Positions 54,541-64,000 of a stretch of 64,000 nt of DNA are shown here, in pieces. The DNA is from Craterostigma plantagineum (Eukaryota > Streptophyta > Magnoliopsida > Lamiales > Linderniaceae), in contig JAPQWV010000629.1 of the NCBI GenBank assembly GCA_027422505.1, forward strand, positions 186,001-250,000, read 5' to 3'. Positions within the stretch are counted from its first letter, which is position 1. Each line of letters opens with the position of its first letter. A model generated the notes under the pieces. It had not been told where the DNA came from, searched no databases, and saw nothing but the letters and a program-made list of their open reading frames with translations. A program made the translations under genes and the position numbers.

Positions 54541-55690
54541 AATGGGGTAGTCGAACGAAAGAACAGAACTCTAGTGGAAGCCGCGTACGATGCTCATCCA
54601 CTCTGGTCTTCCACATTTTCTCTGGGCGGAAGCAGTAAATACCGCCTGTTTCACTCAAAACAGGACGATGGTTCACAAGCACTTCGACATGACTCCGTAC
54701 GAAATTATCAACAAACGAGTACCCAACATCTCTTTCTTCAAAGTCTTCGGGTGCAAGTGCCTTGTGTCGAACGACAGAGAGCACCGTGCTAAGTTCGACC
54801 GTAAAGCACTCGAAGCCACTTTCATCGGGTATTCTTCAACCTCAAAAGCGTACAGGATATATATCAAGTCCAATCACACGATCAAAGAAAGCTACAATGT
54901 CACTTTCCACGAAATGGCAGAGATGGCTCCTGCACACCTCAGTTCAGGACCCGTACCTAACCAGATAGCTTCTGAATATAACAGTTCAGAACTTGTTTTC
55001 ACTGGCATGTTGGCACAAAACCAACAGAAGATGGCAACAACTCCGAATGCAACGTCAGAAAAAGCAACGAGACTTGCATTAGACGATTTGGACTATCTCT
55101 TCGAGCCAGCATATCGATCACACACTGCTACACCTATAGTGGATTCTCCACCCGACGAGACCGACGTACCGAGTTCTTCTCACGTCCCTACCTCACCCGA
55201 TTCAGAATTGCCACAGAATAACGAAGAACCTACAGTGATTATTAAGGAAGAATCATCAGAGACGATCGATCCAAGTGCATTGGAACTTCCTCAAACAATT
55301 GTTCAATCGGAGACTATAGGAAATCTAGACCCACAGATGGCTGATGCATCGACTTCACCCTTGCCTCATGAGCGTAAGTGGACTAGAGGTCACTCGGTCG
55401 ATCAGATAATTGGCAATCCTTCAGATGGAGTGGGGACACGTCGTCAACACAGTCTTTTCAGCTGCTTCCTGAGCCAAAACGAGCCTACTAAGGTAGCAGA
55501 CGCACTACGAGACCCGGATTGGATAATTGCGATGCAAGAGGAAATCAACCAATTCGTACGTCTTCAAGTATGGACCTTAGTACCCGGTCCGCATGGGAAA
55601 CCAATTGTCGGAACTAAATGGGTATTCAAAAACAAGAAGAATGAAGATGGTGAAGTGATCCGGAACAAAGCAAGGCTAGTTGCGAAGATA
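54541..55690 (+). pseudogene. Copia D integrase C-terminal part, linker and RT entry
   Basis: After the stop, NGVVERKNRTLVEAA carries the catalytic Glu. The frame from 54590 gives MLIHSGLPHFLWAEAVNTAC, FFKVFGCKCLVSNDREHRAK and FIGYSSTSKAYRIYIKSN, then an acidic Ser/Thr/Pro-rich linker (about 54960-55400) and the RT entry RDPDWIIAMQEEINQFVRLQ with [21 protein letters not shown] 2-base deletion near 55687 shifts the frame just after ARLVAK. The linker includes EKATRLALDDLDYLFEPAY, an acidic motif also hinted at in copia A and B. Confidence 0.9.
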
Positions 55691-57004
55691 CAATCAACAG
55701 GAAGGCATCGACTACGACGAGACATATGCTCCTGTTGCCCAAATCGAAGCTATCCGCCTTCTTTTAGCTTATGCGGCTCACAAAGACTTCAAGGTTTATC
55801 AAATGGATGTTAATACCGCCTTTCTCAACGACGTTCTAAAAGAAGAAGTCTATGTCGCTCAGCCGGACGGTTTTGTCGATCAAGAACATCCCGATCACGT
55901 CTATCGTTTAGACAAAGCTCTCTACGGACTAAAACAAGCCCCTCGTGCTTGGTACGATGTCCTGAGTGAATTCCTCGTGAAGTCTGGATTCATACGGGGA
56001 ACGATAGACACAACCCTCTTCATCAAATGGCAAGACAAAGATCTGATGGTCGTCCAAGTATACATCGACGACATCATCTTCGGATCAACTAATCCACAGC
56101 TTTGCACGAAGTTTGGAGATCTAATGACAAGCAAGTTTGAGATGAGTCACATAGGAGAGATGCAGTTCTTCTTAGGACTACAAGTCAGGCAACTCGAAGA
56201 TGGGATTTTCATCAGTCAGACAAAATACATCAAGGATATTCTGAAGAAATTCCATCAAGAAAAGAACAAGCCTCTCAGCAATCCTATGTCACCAAGCTGC
56301 AAGTTGGATGCCGATCCCTCTGGAAAATCGGTCGACATCACGCTGTATCGTGGCATCATTGGATCTCTTCTCTACCTCACCTCAAGCCGGCCGGATATCA
56401 TGTTTGCCACCTGTTTATGTGCCCGTTTTCAAGCCGATCCCAAAGAATCCCATATGCTCGCGGTTAAAAGGATTCTACGTTACCTTAAGGGCATTTCTAC
56501 CCTTGGACTATGGTATCCAAAGGGTACGAATTTCAAACTTATCGGCTATACTGACGCTGGTTATGCAGGTTGCCGAATGGACAGGAAAAGTACGTCCGGT
56601 GGTGCTCAATTTCTAGGCGAAAAGCTAGTCTGCTGGTCATCCAAAAAGCAGAACTGTGTGTCAACTTCGACGGCCGAAGCGGAATACGTGGCTGCCGCCA
56701 GTTGTTGCTCCTAGATGTTGTTGATGCGGACTCAACTTCGCGACTATGGGTACATTTTAAATAATATACCCATATATAGTGATAGTCAAAGTGCCATCGC
56801 TATCACTTGCAATCCTGTTCATCACTCAGCACAAAACACATAGACATTAGATATCACTTTATCAAAGATCATGTAGAAAAAGGCACCATAGATATGTATT
56901 TTGTGAACACGGAGTACAAACTAGCTGACATTTTCACCAAGGCATTGGATGAAAAAAGATTTCAATTCCTTGTCGGAAAATTAGGCATGTTGAATCTTCC
57001 GTAA
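55691..57004 (+). pseudogene. Copia D reverse transcriptase and RNase H
   Basis: RT motifs in one frame: [53 protein letters not shown], catalytic [13 protein letters not shown] (56060-56098), [20 protein letters not shown] and [20 protein letters not shown]. RNase H follows: [36 protein letters not shown], then TAG 56712-56714 where Gln is expected. YSDSQSAIAITCNPVHHS follows, and a 1-base loss near 56829 moves the final part (HIDIRYHFIKDHVEKG, LADIFTKALDEKRFQF) to the frame ending at 57004. Without the two lesions this RT would be complete. Confidence 0.93.
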
Positions 57005-57550
57005 TATGTGCGTTACCTGATTTTCTGTGCTACTAAATGTTCTATGCTATGTGTTTTCTTTGCTTATTTGCTTTATCTTGCGTGAAATAAATAAATTTTT
57101 AAAAATAACTAAATAAAATAATAATAAGATAATTCAAAAACCTTAGAAATATATATAATTTTGGGGGATGACGAAATCCTTTACGATGCTTTGATCTAAA
57201 GTCACTTAGAATTTTACCCCGACATGCGATCGATTTAATTGCTTAATTTTGTCAGTCTAAGTAGCATTCTTGTGTGTAAAGGTCATTAGGTTGCTCCACT
57301 ACACACAAAGCCACTATACATATGTGAGGATTCTAGCCTTGTTATTTTCCTTTATTTGGATCTATTTCTCGATTGAGTCACACATAGATTACTTGTCTTA
57401 ACTAGTGATACTTGGCGTCATACTCACCTTGCCTTAGATCATTTGGAAAATGATAAGGGCGCTTAGGTTATTCCTCTTCTTCCTTTGAATCCCATTCCCA
57501 GCCTTCAACCGTATTCTATACTCTTCGGATGGTTGTTCAAACGAGAAAAT
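57005..57550 (+). other. Copia D 3' untranslated region
   Basis: AT-rich 3' region homologous in inverted orientation to 7561-8192 of copia B. It contains a (GGGGGATGACG)-type purine patch at 57163-57173 but no ORF with domain content. Confidence 0.7.
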
Positions 57551-57563
57551 GAGGGGGAGAAAA
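57551..57563 (+). promoter_or_regulatory. Polypurine tract of copia D
   Basis: GAGGGGGAGAAAA, matching the inverted motif at 7545-7560. Confidence 0.75.
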
Positions 57564-58100
57564 CAAAAGAAAAAGGGGAATGATGACAAAAGAAGGCATT
57601 GCTCAACGCGCAAAAATCAGACCAAAGGAACCTGCCTTTTGACTATCTCATAGAAGGTGGCATGGATTCTGCTGTGAACTTCTCCAACGATAATCTCGTA
57701 CGCTCGTCAGAACGGCTGGAAAGAGGAGCACCGCGAAGTGAATTTCTCCAACGATAATCCGATCTTATATCGGGGAACAAGAAGAGGACCGCAATCTTGG
57801 GTACGAGTTCCATAACCGTGAACTTTTCTAAAAAGATAATCTCTGAAACCTCTCTAGGGATTAAGAGAAGAGGAGCACGGTATCGGCCCGAGAACCAACA
57901 AGAAGAACTTCTCCTACGTTAATCTCCTATAGCCTCGTGGAGAAGCGGAGCTTCAGCTTGAGCATAGCATGAAAAGGGATAGTTCTTAAAAGAAAAAGAG
58001 GGAGAAAAGATTGGAAAAAAGAAAGACGCCGAAAAAAAGGGAGACAGACGTAGAAATGGAAGATGACGAGGAGATAAGCTCAATTTCCTCTAAATTCGTT
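57564..58100 (+). repeat. Copia D 3' LTR, truncated
   Basis: Homologous to the shared LTR of copia A and B (inverted, about 7526-6990): TGACAAAAGAAGG near 57584, TCTCGTACGCTCGTCAGAAC (57694) and CTCTAGGGATTAAGAGAA match closely. The last half of the LTR, including the CA end, is missing. Repeated CTCCAACGATAATC-type words occur at 57681 and 57747. Confidence 0.78.
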
Positions 58101-58104
58101 TTGT

Positions 58105-59247
58105 GCTATTTATGGAAATAAATTGTGAGATATCCTATTTAAGAGATCTTACGCCGGACCGCTGCTGTGATGCATCTCCAAGAAAGAAGGTGAATATGTC
58201 ATTCGAGAGATTCATGAAGGTATTTGCGGAAGCCACACTGGGAGTCGAGCTCTAATGAGAAAAACACTCTTAGCCGGCTTCTTCTGGTCGTCGATGAAAG
58301 GGGACACCGTGAAGCTAGTTCGACGATGCGTTAACTGTTAAAAACACGTTGTCCTACAGATATTGGCCGTGGAAGCAATGAAGTCTATAACCTCACCGTG
58401 CCCCTTTGACTACTGGGGCTTAGACATTGTTGGACCCTTCTCAGGGAATACGGCTCAGAAAAAGTTTTTATTGGTGGCGCTGGACTGCTTCTCGAAGTGG
58501 GTTGAGGCTGAGGCTATGGCAAAAATCATCGAGGCGCCCATCATGGCCTTCATATGGAACAACATTGTCTTCCATTACGAAATCCCTAGGAGGCTGGTCT
58601 CCGACAATGGAAGGCAATTCAACGGAAAGAAGCTAAAGGAGTAGTGCGAGCAACTCGCAATAGAGCAAGTCTTCACCTCAGTGGCATACCCTCAGAGCAA
58701 TGGCCAAGTGGAAGTCACCAATCGCACCATTGTCCAAGGATTGATGGTCCGACTCGAAGGTTTGGAAAAGTCTTTGTTTAACGAGCTCCAAAGAGCCCTC
58801 TGCTCATATCGGACAACTCCTCGAGAAGGAACGAGCAAAACTCCCTTTAGTCTAGTTTATGGGAGTGAAGTAGTTCTGCCTGCGGAAATCGGCATGGAAA
58901 GCGCCCGAATCCTGACGTATCCCGAAGACAACAACCGACTTCGAGCCGAAGACCTCGATCTAATTAAGGAATGAAGGGAAATGGTAGCCCTCAGGATGAC
59001 CGCCTACCAGAGAAGGATGGCTAAGTCCTATAACCGCCGAGTGCAAACTAAAAAGTACGAAATGGGGGACTTGGTAATAAAAGAAATCCTCAACCAAGAG
59101 GGAAGGAAGAAGCTGGAACCTAAACTCGAAGGCCCATATTGCATCGTCAAGAAAGTCGGGGAGGCGTCATACTATCTCGAGGACGCCGAAGGGAAGCAAC
59201 TTGATCGACCCTGGAACGCCATCAAACTACGGAAATATTGTCCCTAG
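58105..59247 (+). pseudogene. Tat-type Ty3/gypsy integrase
   Basis: Plus-strand frames encode KRSYAGPLL, the HHCC domain (EIHEGICGSHTGSRALMRKT then VRRCVNC), the core (FDYWGLDIVGPF, VSDNGRQF, SNGQVEVTNRTIVQGLMVRL) with D, D and E intact, and the C-terminal part (FSLVYGSEVVLPAEIG, MAKSYNRRVQTKKYEMGDLV, GPYCIVKKVGEASYYLED), ending at 59247. Stops at 58172, 58339, 58642-58644 and 58972 interrupt it. The style is that of the plant Tat lineage (Retand/Ogre group). Gag, protease, RT and RNase H are missing to the left, where copia D abuts. Confidence 0.88.
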
Positions 59248-59514
59248 AGGGGGTACCCTCATTATGCATACTTATTGGTTCACCTTAAGGTTTCGCACTG
59301 TTTGTCCAAGGTTGTTTTCGTTTTACTTGGATGTAAGCTATATACACTATTACTAATGCAATTCCTTCTCTTTCTGTACGAGGATGGTTCGGGCAAACAC
59401 TTAAAACAAATAAAAGACACAAAGACCCCGGTAGAAGATTTATTCCCTCCCTAAGAGACGAGACATCAAACTCCCAAGGGCCAACTATTCCCTTCGGGCA
59501 AGAACAACTCACAC
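59248..59514 (+). other. Tat-type 3' region before the tandem repeat
   Basis: About 270 bases after the integrase stop. No ORF with content. The CTATTCCCTTCGGGCAAGAAC block near 59486 resembles one type of repeat unit that follows. Confidence 0.5.
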
Positions 59515-59830
59515 ACATTAAATCCCTCTACGAGAGGCTGAAATCTTCCCCTAGGGAAGAGAAAACAACGCGCACATTGTATCCCTCTACGAGAGACAGC
59601 TCACTGTTCCCTTCAGGAACGTCGCGCACATTGAATCCCTCTACGAGATGCTGAAATCTTCCCCTGAGGAAGAGCAGACCATGTGCATATTGAATCCCTC
59701 TGTGAAAGACAGCTCATTATTCCCTTCGTGAACGTCGCGCACATTGAATCCCTCTAGGAGAGGCTGAAATCTTCCCCTGAAGAAGAGAAGACCATGCGCA
59801 CATTGAATCCCTCTACAAGAGGCACTTTTC
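59515..59830 (+). repeat. Dimeric tandem repeat in the Tat 3' region
   Basis: ATCCCTCTACGAGA-type words start at 59522, 59581, 59634, 59694, 59748 and 59808, with spacings 59, 53, 60, 54 and 60. Long units contain CTGAAATCTTCCCCTGAGGA and short units contain ACAGCTCACTGTTCCCTTC, alternating, so the higher-order period is about 113 bases. Tat-lineage elements are known for hypervariable tandem repeats in the 3' untranslated region that can seed satellites. Confidence 0.92.
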
Positions 59831-60119
59831 GCTTCATGAACATGTTTCGAGATCTCCGAGGCTGCCCTTGGGCCTAGGGGGATGCCCCTGGCCCCAAGTA
59901 AGGGACCTCAACTTGGGTATGGTTCCGACCCCCAGAATGTGATTGGTGGAGACAATAAGGAAGGGAAGTATATGGCTCGTAGGCTCGAGACAAAAAGTAA
60001 GTCGGGAAACTGCAAATTCTTTTATTCATAATAATACGCCTCAGGGTGGACAAATAAGAAAGACGGGAAATAGAAACATCTGTGCGAAAGCAAGGAAGAA
60101 ATGAAAAATTCGAACAAGA
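59831..60119. other. Tat-type 3' region after the repeat
   Basis: About 290 bases with no ORF content or repeat that I can define. Confidence 0.4.
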
Positions 60120-61450
60120 CTCTAATAGACAAATAACAAACTACTCCCCCGATGGGCTAACTTTCTCCGGCTAGGGCACTCCTGAGAAGCATCGCTGCTT
60201 CCACCTAGATCAAATTCGGCCCAGAGACTCTTCCCCATTAACTTCCTCGGTGGTGAGCGATGAGGAGCCAGAGCCATAAAAGCCGCCTCCGGGTTTAGGA
60301 AGTGAAAGGGATGAGCGCGGTCTAGGAAGCCATTAGCCCTGTTCTGGGACAAGCACCCCTGGAACCCGATGTTGAAGTACAAGTTGGTCGCCTCAGACAC
60401 CTTCTCAACTGGAACCAGCTCTTGACTCGCCTGGGATTCCCGACTACGGCGGATCTCTGTTTCGGAATGGAGTTCCTGATGCAGTTTGCCGACCTCAAAT
60501 TAAGCCTTGGCTAGGCGATTCTTCAAGCGGCCTACCTCCTGAGCTTCCTCACTAACCCGCATAGTCATCTCCATATTACAGTTCCGAGCTTAATCCACCA
60601 TCTTCTGCTGGAGACGATATCGGCGAGCTCCTTCGCAAGACAGAGAATAGGCCTGAGGACAAAGGAGGACAGTTAGGGCCAACACCTACCCAAAGCTAAA
60701 AATAATAGTCATACCTGGCTCAAGGCAAGGGCCCATTCCTTTCTAAAATGGCCGTCAGACAGCTCCTTAGCGAAGTCCTTCTCCTCAGGAGTGAAGAAAC
60801 TCAACATTTAGGACAAGGGAGATTCCCCATCTCTCTCCAACAGGAAGTGAGGATGAGAAGCAGGTCGGGACACTGAAGGAACCTCACGCGACACTGCAAT
60901 CGGCAGAGGAGGAGATGATGACATCACGCGTTTGGATCCACTCCTTCAGCTACAGAAAAGAAAGATCAACCAAAGGAAAAAGCCAACATCGAGAGAAAGG
61001 AAGCAATATGCCGATGACCAGCGGAGGGACAATCGCCTTTGGGGGAATGTCGGATACTTGTTCCTGCACTGAGAAGGTGTGATTCCCGATCTGAGCCAGA
61101 AACTGCAACAGAAGGTCGGGGGATTCGCTTGGAACCTGACAGTGATCCCTCCAACGCTCTGTGAAAATCGGCAATCCTGATGCTGAAATGAGGGACGGAC
61201 AAAAAAGAACTTGTTTATCCAGCCATTGGTAGCGTTGAAGTTGTCGTTGAAAACATCACTTGAAGTGTCATCCAGCTGATAGTGATCTCCAGTGGGAAGC
61301 GGCGTTCTCACCACAAGAGCATGATCCAGCTGGATATTCGTGTTAGGAAAAACCCCGAGGTGCCGCCTAGGTCGAAATAGGTCCGCCGAGCCACAGGAGA
61401 TCTGTCAACTACATTTTTACCTTTGGAAGAAGCAAAAGAAGCCATGAAGG
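60120..61450 (-). pseudogene. Antisense ORF copy 1 in the Tat 3' region
   Basis: The minus strand encodes, in broken frames, RTYFDLGGTSGFF (near 61370), RTPLPTGDHYQLDDTSSDVF and GWINKFFFVRPSF (61310-61190), a RRSRESQASQELVPVEKV-like coiled-coil region (60470-60400), and NLYFNIGFQGCLSQNRANGF (60390-60330) with HPFHFLNPEAAFMAL. The FFFVRP and coiled-coil layout resembles a protein family found with plant gypsy elements (Pfam 'putative gypsy type transposon', from memory). Tat elements are known to carry antisense ORFs between pol and the 3' LTR. Stops, frameshifts and perhaps introns (gaps near 60700-60950) prevent a single frame. Function is unknown. Confidence 0.65.
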
Positions 61451-62009
61451 AGTTTGGGAGCGGAAAATACGAAAATACGCAGGATAGAAAAACGAGGAAA
61501 CGCGAGAAGTGAATGGAATGAAAGGAGAAAGAAGACCTCATATATATAGAGGGATTCCGTGGCATGGGCGGAAAGTCAGGTAATTCGAATTTGAGAGGCA
61601 TTATCATAAGCAACGTTCGCGTTTGACCTACTTCGCGATACCTCCGGATCTAAGAATGGCCAGGACTTAGTCCAGTCGTTGCTAAATTCCCGGACGACTA
61701 GGGAAGGAAGAACCTGTTCGGGGTTGGATTGACTTGATCAAAAATGAGAAAGCAAGACAAAAAATCCCCGAAGATGATCAGCAGGGAAGCTATAGATTCC
61801 ACAAAGAGAGGTGATGCAATTTTTACCGGCCTCGAGGAAAATTAAGCGCACTTGCCCGATGCAATCATAATTGGGGTGGAGTTGCGAGTACACGACGTTT
61901 GGGACGAGTAAGAGAAGAAACAACTGGAGACAAGAAATCCAAAGAAGTGCCCAACGGCTGGATAAGTAGACGTTAGGCCCCGAAGCACTGTTCAGTACAT
62001 GGAAAGAAA
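61451..62009. other. Region between the antisense ORF copies
   Basis: About 560 bases that may be the upstream region of antisense copy 1: a TATA-like CTATATATATGAGG is on the minus strand near 61538-61552, about 90 bases before an in-frame Met near 61443. No other feature was found. Confidence 0.4.

Positions 62010-62058
<49 letters not shown>
62010..62058. repeat. Microsatellite (CA)n(TA)n
   Basis: About nine CA units followed by about fourteen TA units. Confidence 0.95.
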
Positions 62059-62059
<1 letters not shown>

Positions 62060-62109
62060 TATGGTCTTAGGTCAATACAGAGCCAGACATAAAGACAAAG
62101 AGAGAAATC

Positions 62110-63240
62110 TTCATTCGGCGGAACCGGCCTGACCACCCTCCTTCTCAGCAACCTCCCCGGCTTCCTCATTCCAACGAGCTCCTCAGCAGTGTCTTCAATC
62201 TCGACATATCCCTTGGGAGTTTCAGCAGCTCTAGCATCTTCCGAGTTTTTCTCCCCCTAACCTCATCGACGTCCTCTACCTCTATAGCTTCGGGCTCATC
62301 CGCCATCTCCTCCAGAATGGGAGGAGTCGACGCCGTTGGAGGAGGAACCTCAACTCGGGCCTCGGGCTTATAGCCACCTTCAGGGGCATTCAGTAGTGCT
62401 TGGCCGGCATCGAGGAAGTTGGAGGGGTGAGCAGGATGATCGTACCCATTCTCCCGGAGCTGGGAGAGATACCCGTAGAAGCCGTACCTGAAGTACTGAT
62501 GCATCTCCTTCGCGAAGTCCTTCTTCGAGTAATGGTCCTCTACCAACTGGATTTCAAGGGCTTGGCGGACGGCCTCCATATTGGCCCGAAGGGTGCAGAC
62601 CTTTTTTTCTCAGCTTCACCTTGGGCCCTTTCCTCTTCCATGAAGTACCTTTTTTTCTCAGCTGCTGCTTCACCTCCTCTAGTTGCTTCCGGAGAAGTTC
62701 CTCCCGACGCTGACCTTGGGCCCTTTCCTCCTCCATGGTTTCGACCTTTTTCTCCAAGGTCTCGTAATTTCGGAGAGGTGAACCCAACGTTTCATAGCGT
62801 CGAATACAAGGACGAGGCCCTGTACGAGGGAAAATTGGGTATGGTTGTTAGCAGCGAAAACTAAAAAAGTGGCAAAGACATTGGAGCTTACCTGCACGAA
62901 GGTCGCAGAGATATAGCATCCCGTATCTCCGGGTTGGGAATACTGCGAGAGCACCTTTTGTTCTCTTCACTCGGGACCACCTTCAAGAAGTTCCAACACT
63001 CGCCACGGGCCGTCTCCTCGAAGAAGCGAGGCTGTGGCCCTACCCAATGCCATAAGTTCCCTTGTAGCTAGGGAGGATTAGGTACAGGTGAAGTCTTGGA
63101 CTTTTTTGAAGACGGGCCAGCAGAAGAATCCGTCGGCCTCTTACCCTTCCCTTTCGATCGGGAAGGCTGAATCGAGGGAGTTTGAGAAAGCACCTCGACC
63201 TCCTCGTCCGAGGACTTAGAGTATTAGAACACTTAGGGTA
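62110..63240 (-). pseudogene. Antisense ORF copy 2 in the Tat 3' region
   Basis: Minus-strand frames give an acidic/Ser/Lys-rich part (SSDEEVEVLSQTPSIQPSRS, GKGKRPTDSSAGPSSKKSK near 63210-63100), WVGPQPRFFEE-like (63040), then a coiled coil (EKKVETMEEERAQGQRREE, LLRKQLEEVKQQLRKK, 62760-62650) in which MEEERAQG recurs, and HQYFRYGFYGYLSQLRENGY (62510-62450), HPSNFLDAGQALLNAPEGGY. The GFxGxLSQxRxNG motif and HPxxFLxxxxA motif are shared with copy 1 (60390-60330), so the copies are paralogous. A frameshift at about 62645 separates the coiled coil from the C-terminal part. An acidic end (EEMADEPEAIEVEDVDEVRG) follows. Function is unknown. Confidence 0.68.
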
Positions 63241-63401
63241 GGGGTTCAAGGCCTACAAGGTTCGGGGAAGGCGTATATACCTAGGTTCCGGGGCACCTCG
63301 GTTACTTTGGAACTAAATACAAATAGGAAAAGTAGGTCATCCTTTATGAGTTCGGGGGCCAAATAACGCTTCTCACCGACCTTTGATAAGAAAGTTTCAT
63401 C
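63241..63401. other. Spacer before the last ORF remnant
   Basis: A 160-base stretch without motif or repeat. Confidence 0.4.
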
Positions 63402-64000
63402 TTGTCTGGAGAAATGGTGCTCAAGAAACCACGAAGCAAGGCACCCAAAAAGAAGGCACTAACTGGACCTAATACAGCTGCTCTACCTTCCGAATCCAAG
63501 AGTACACCAGCTGTTACTGGTAATCGGCCCTCATCTATTCAGGAACCGATTCAGTCACTACCGCCACTGTCTCATGTTCAACCACAATTACAAGTATCCG
63601 ATACACCTCCAGTCTCAGGGCCAACTGGTGAGGTTGCTCAAACTGCCCCAGGACAAGGCGGTGTGGTGATAAAGGAATCAACGCGGACAGTGCCGGTTAA
63701 CAAACACAAGGGAAAAGCTAAGGCCATCTCCGAGTTCCCTGAGCCTATTGAAGAAACCACCTCAATCTCATCAGAGAGGAGATTGATGAGAACATCACGA
63801 CCGATCATCAAGACTTTGAGGACTGGCTCGAAATTCGGTATTCTCAACTCTGACGGAAAGTTTCCGCTGATCGGCTGACGAAGGCCAGGGAGACCGAGGC
63901 CAAGCTCATCAAGCTACTTGGAATCAAATCTATCAAAGTCTTGTTGAGCGCTCAGGAACTATTAAGTCTCCGTCTCAAAATGGATCAGCTGCAACACTAC
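63402..64000 (+). pseudogene. Pro/Ser/Thr-rich ORF remnant, continues past the window
   Basis: A frame from 63402 to 63878 (158 residues) has a basic start (KKPRSKAPKKKA), a Pro/Ser/Thr/Gln-rich middle and an acidic EFPEPIEETTSISS motif. From about 63770 the neighbouring frame is more protein-like (DHQDFEDWLEIRYSQL, then, after a stop near 63855, RKVSADRLTKARETEAKLIK and IKVLLSAQELLSLRLKMDQ up to 63990), so a frameshift is likely. I do not recognise the family. The surroundings suggest an ORF of another retroelement, or an extra ORF like the one at 51523-52445, but no motif proves this. Confidence 0.5.

Larger units (their letters stand above)
52583..58100 (+). mobile_element. Sirevirus-type copia D, 5' end missing
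   Basis: Order on the plus strand: Gag tail, linker, protease, gag-pre-integrase, integrase, RT, RNase H, 3' region, polypurine tract (57551-57563) and part of the 3' LTR. It is the best-preserved pol of the three related copia elements in the window, but has two TAG stops and at least three frameshifts. The 5' LTR, primer site and N-terminal Gag are absent. The 3' LTR fades near 58100 into Tat-type sequence. Confidence 0.88.

Noticed and set aside
1..64000. Host genes, tRNA or rRNA genes
   Set aside because: Every coding signal that I could recognise belongs to a retroelement, and no tRNA or rRNA signature was noticed. Small or highly spliced genes could still be missed by eye.

Overview
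The window is plant nuclear DNA made almost entirely of LTR retrotransposons. I could support no host gene, tRNA, rRNA or CRISPR array. The element types (Sirevirus-type and other Ty1/copia, Tekay/Del chromovirus, Athila-type and Tat-type Ty3/gypsy, a small hAT element) and the tRNA-Met and tRNA-Asp primer sites point to an angiosperm with a repeat-rich genome, probably a eudicot. The species cannot be named from this sequence.

Layout. (1) 1-7545, minus: Sirevirus-type copia A. RT runs off the left edge, then integrase, protease, a long gag, a leader, the primer site at 6467-6478 and an LTR. That LTR also sits where the 3' LTR of copia B should be. (2) 7545-19840, minus: copia B, split inside RT by a solo Tekay LTR (9302-15987, target duplication TAGAC). 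That solo LTR is itself split by a second solo LTR (13267-15910, target duplication GCACG). (3) 19841-24532, plus: remains of a third copia (C). (4) 24533-29184, plus: Athila-type element with LTR, tRNA-Asp primer site, gag and protease, cut off at the start of RT. (5) 29185-46696, plus: old Tekay element E, lacking its 5' end, with young full-length Tekay element Y (29693-40620, target duplication GGATG) inserted in its gag zinc knuckle. (6) 46697-49812, minus: another Tekay LTR with its primer site, carrying a hAT-type MITE. (7) 49813-52445, minus: copia LTR fragment and a decayed retroelement ORF. (8) 52583-58100, plus: copia D, a relative of B. (9) 58105-63240: Tat-type integrase (plus), a 3' tandem repeat and two decayed antisense ORF copies. 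(10) 63241-64000: a Pro/Ser/Thr-rich ORF remnant.

Element Y is the only nearly intact element. Its LTRs differ by about 18 substitutions in 3.1 kb (counted by eye), but its polyprotein carries a 7-base deletion in RNase H, so this copy is probably not autonomous. All other coding regions carry stops, frameshifts or lost catalytic residues.

The most interesting structure is non-coding. Most of these elements carry, in the LTR or leader, a dense array of a short degenerate word, usually palindromic and CpG-centred, and the word differs between elements: TTCGCGAA, TCTCGAGA/TTTCGACA, ATGTCGA, AATCGGGCGATT, GTCACGGCCGTGAC, AAATTTCTCGG and CCCAAATTT. In the Tekay LTRs the array lies between better-conserved ends, so it looks like a fast-changing, element-specific module rather than random decay.
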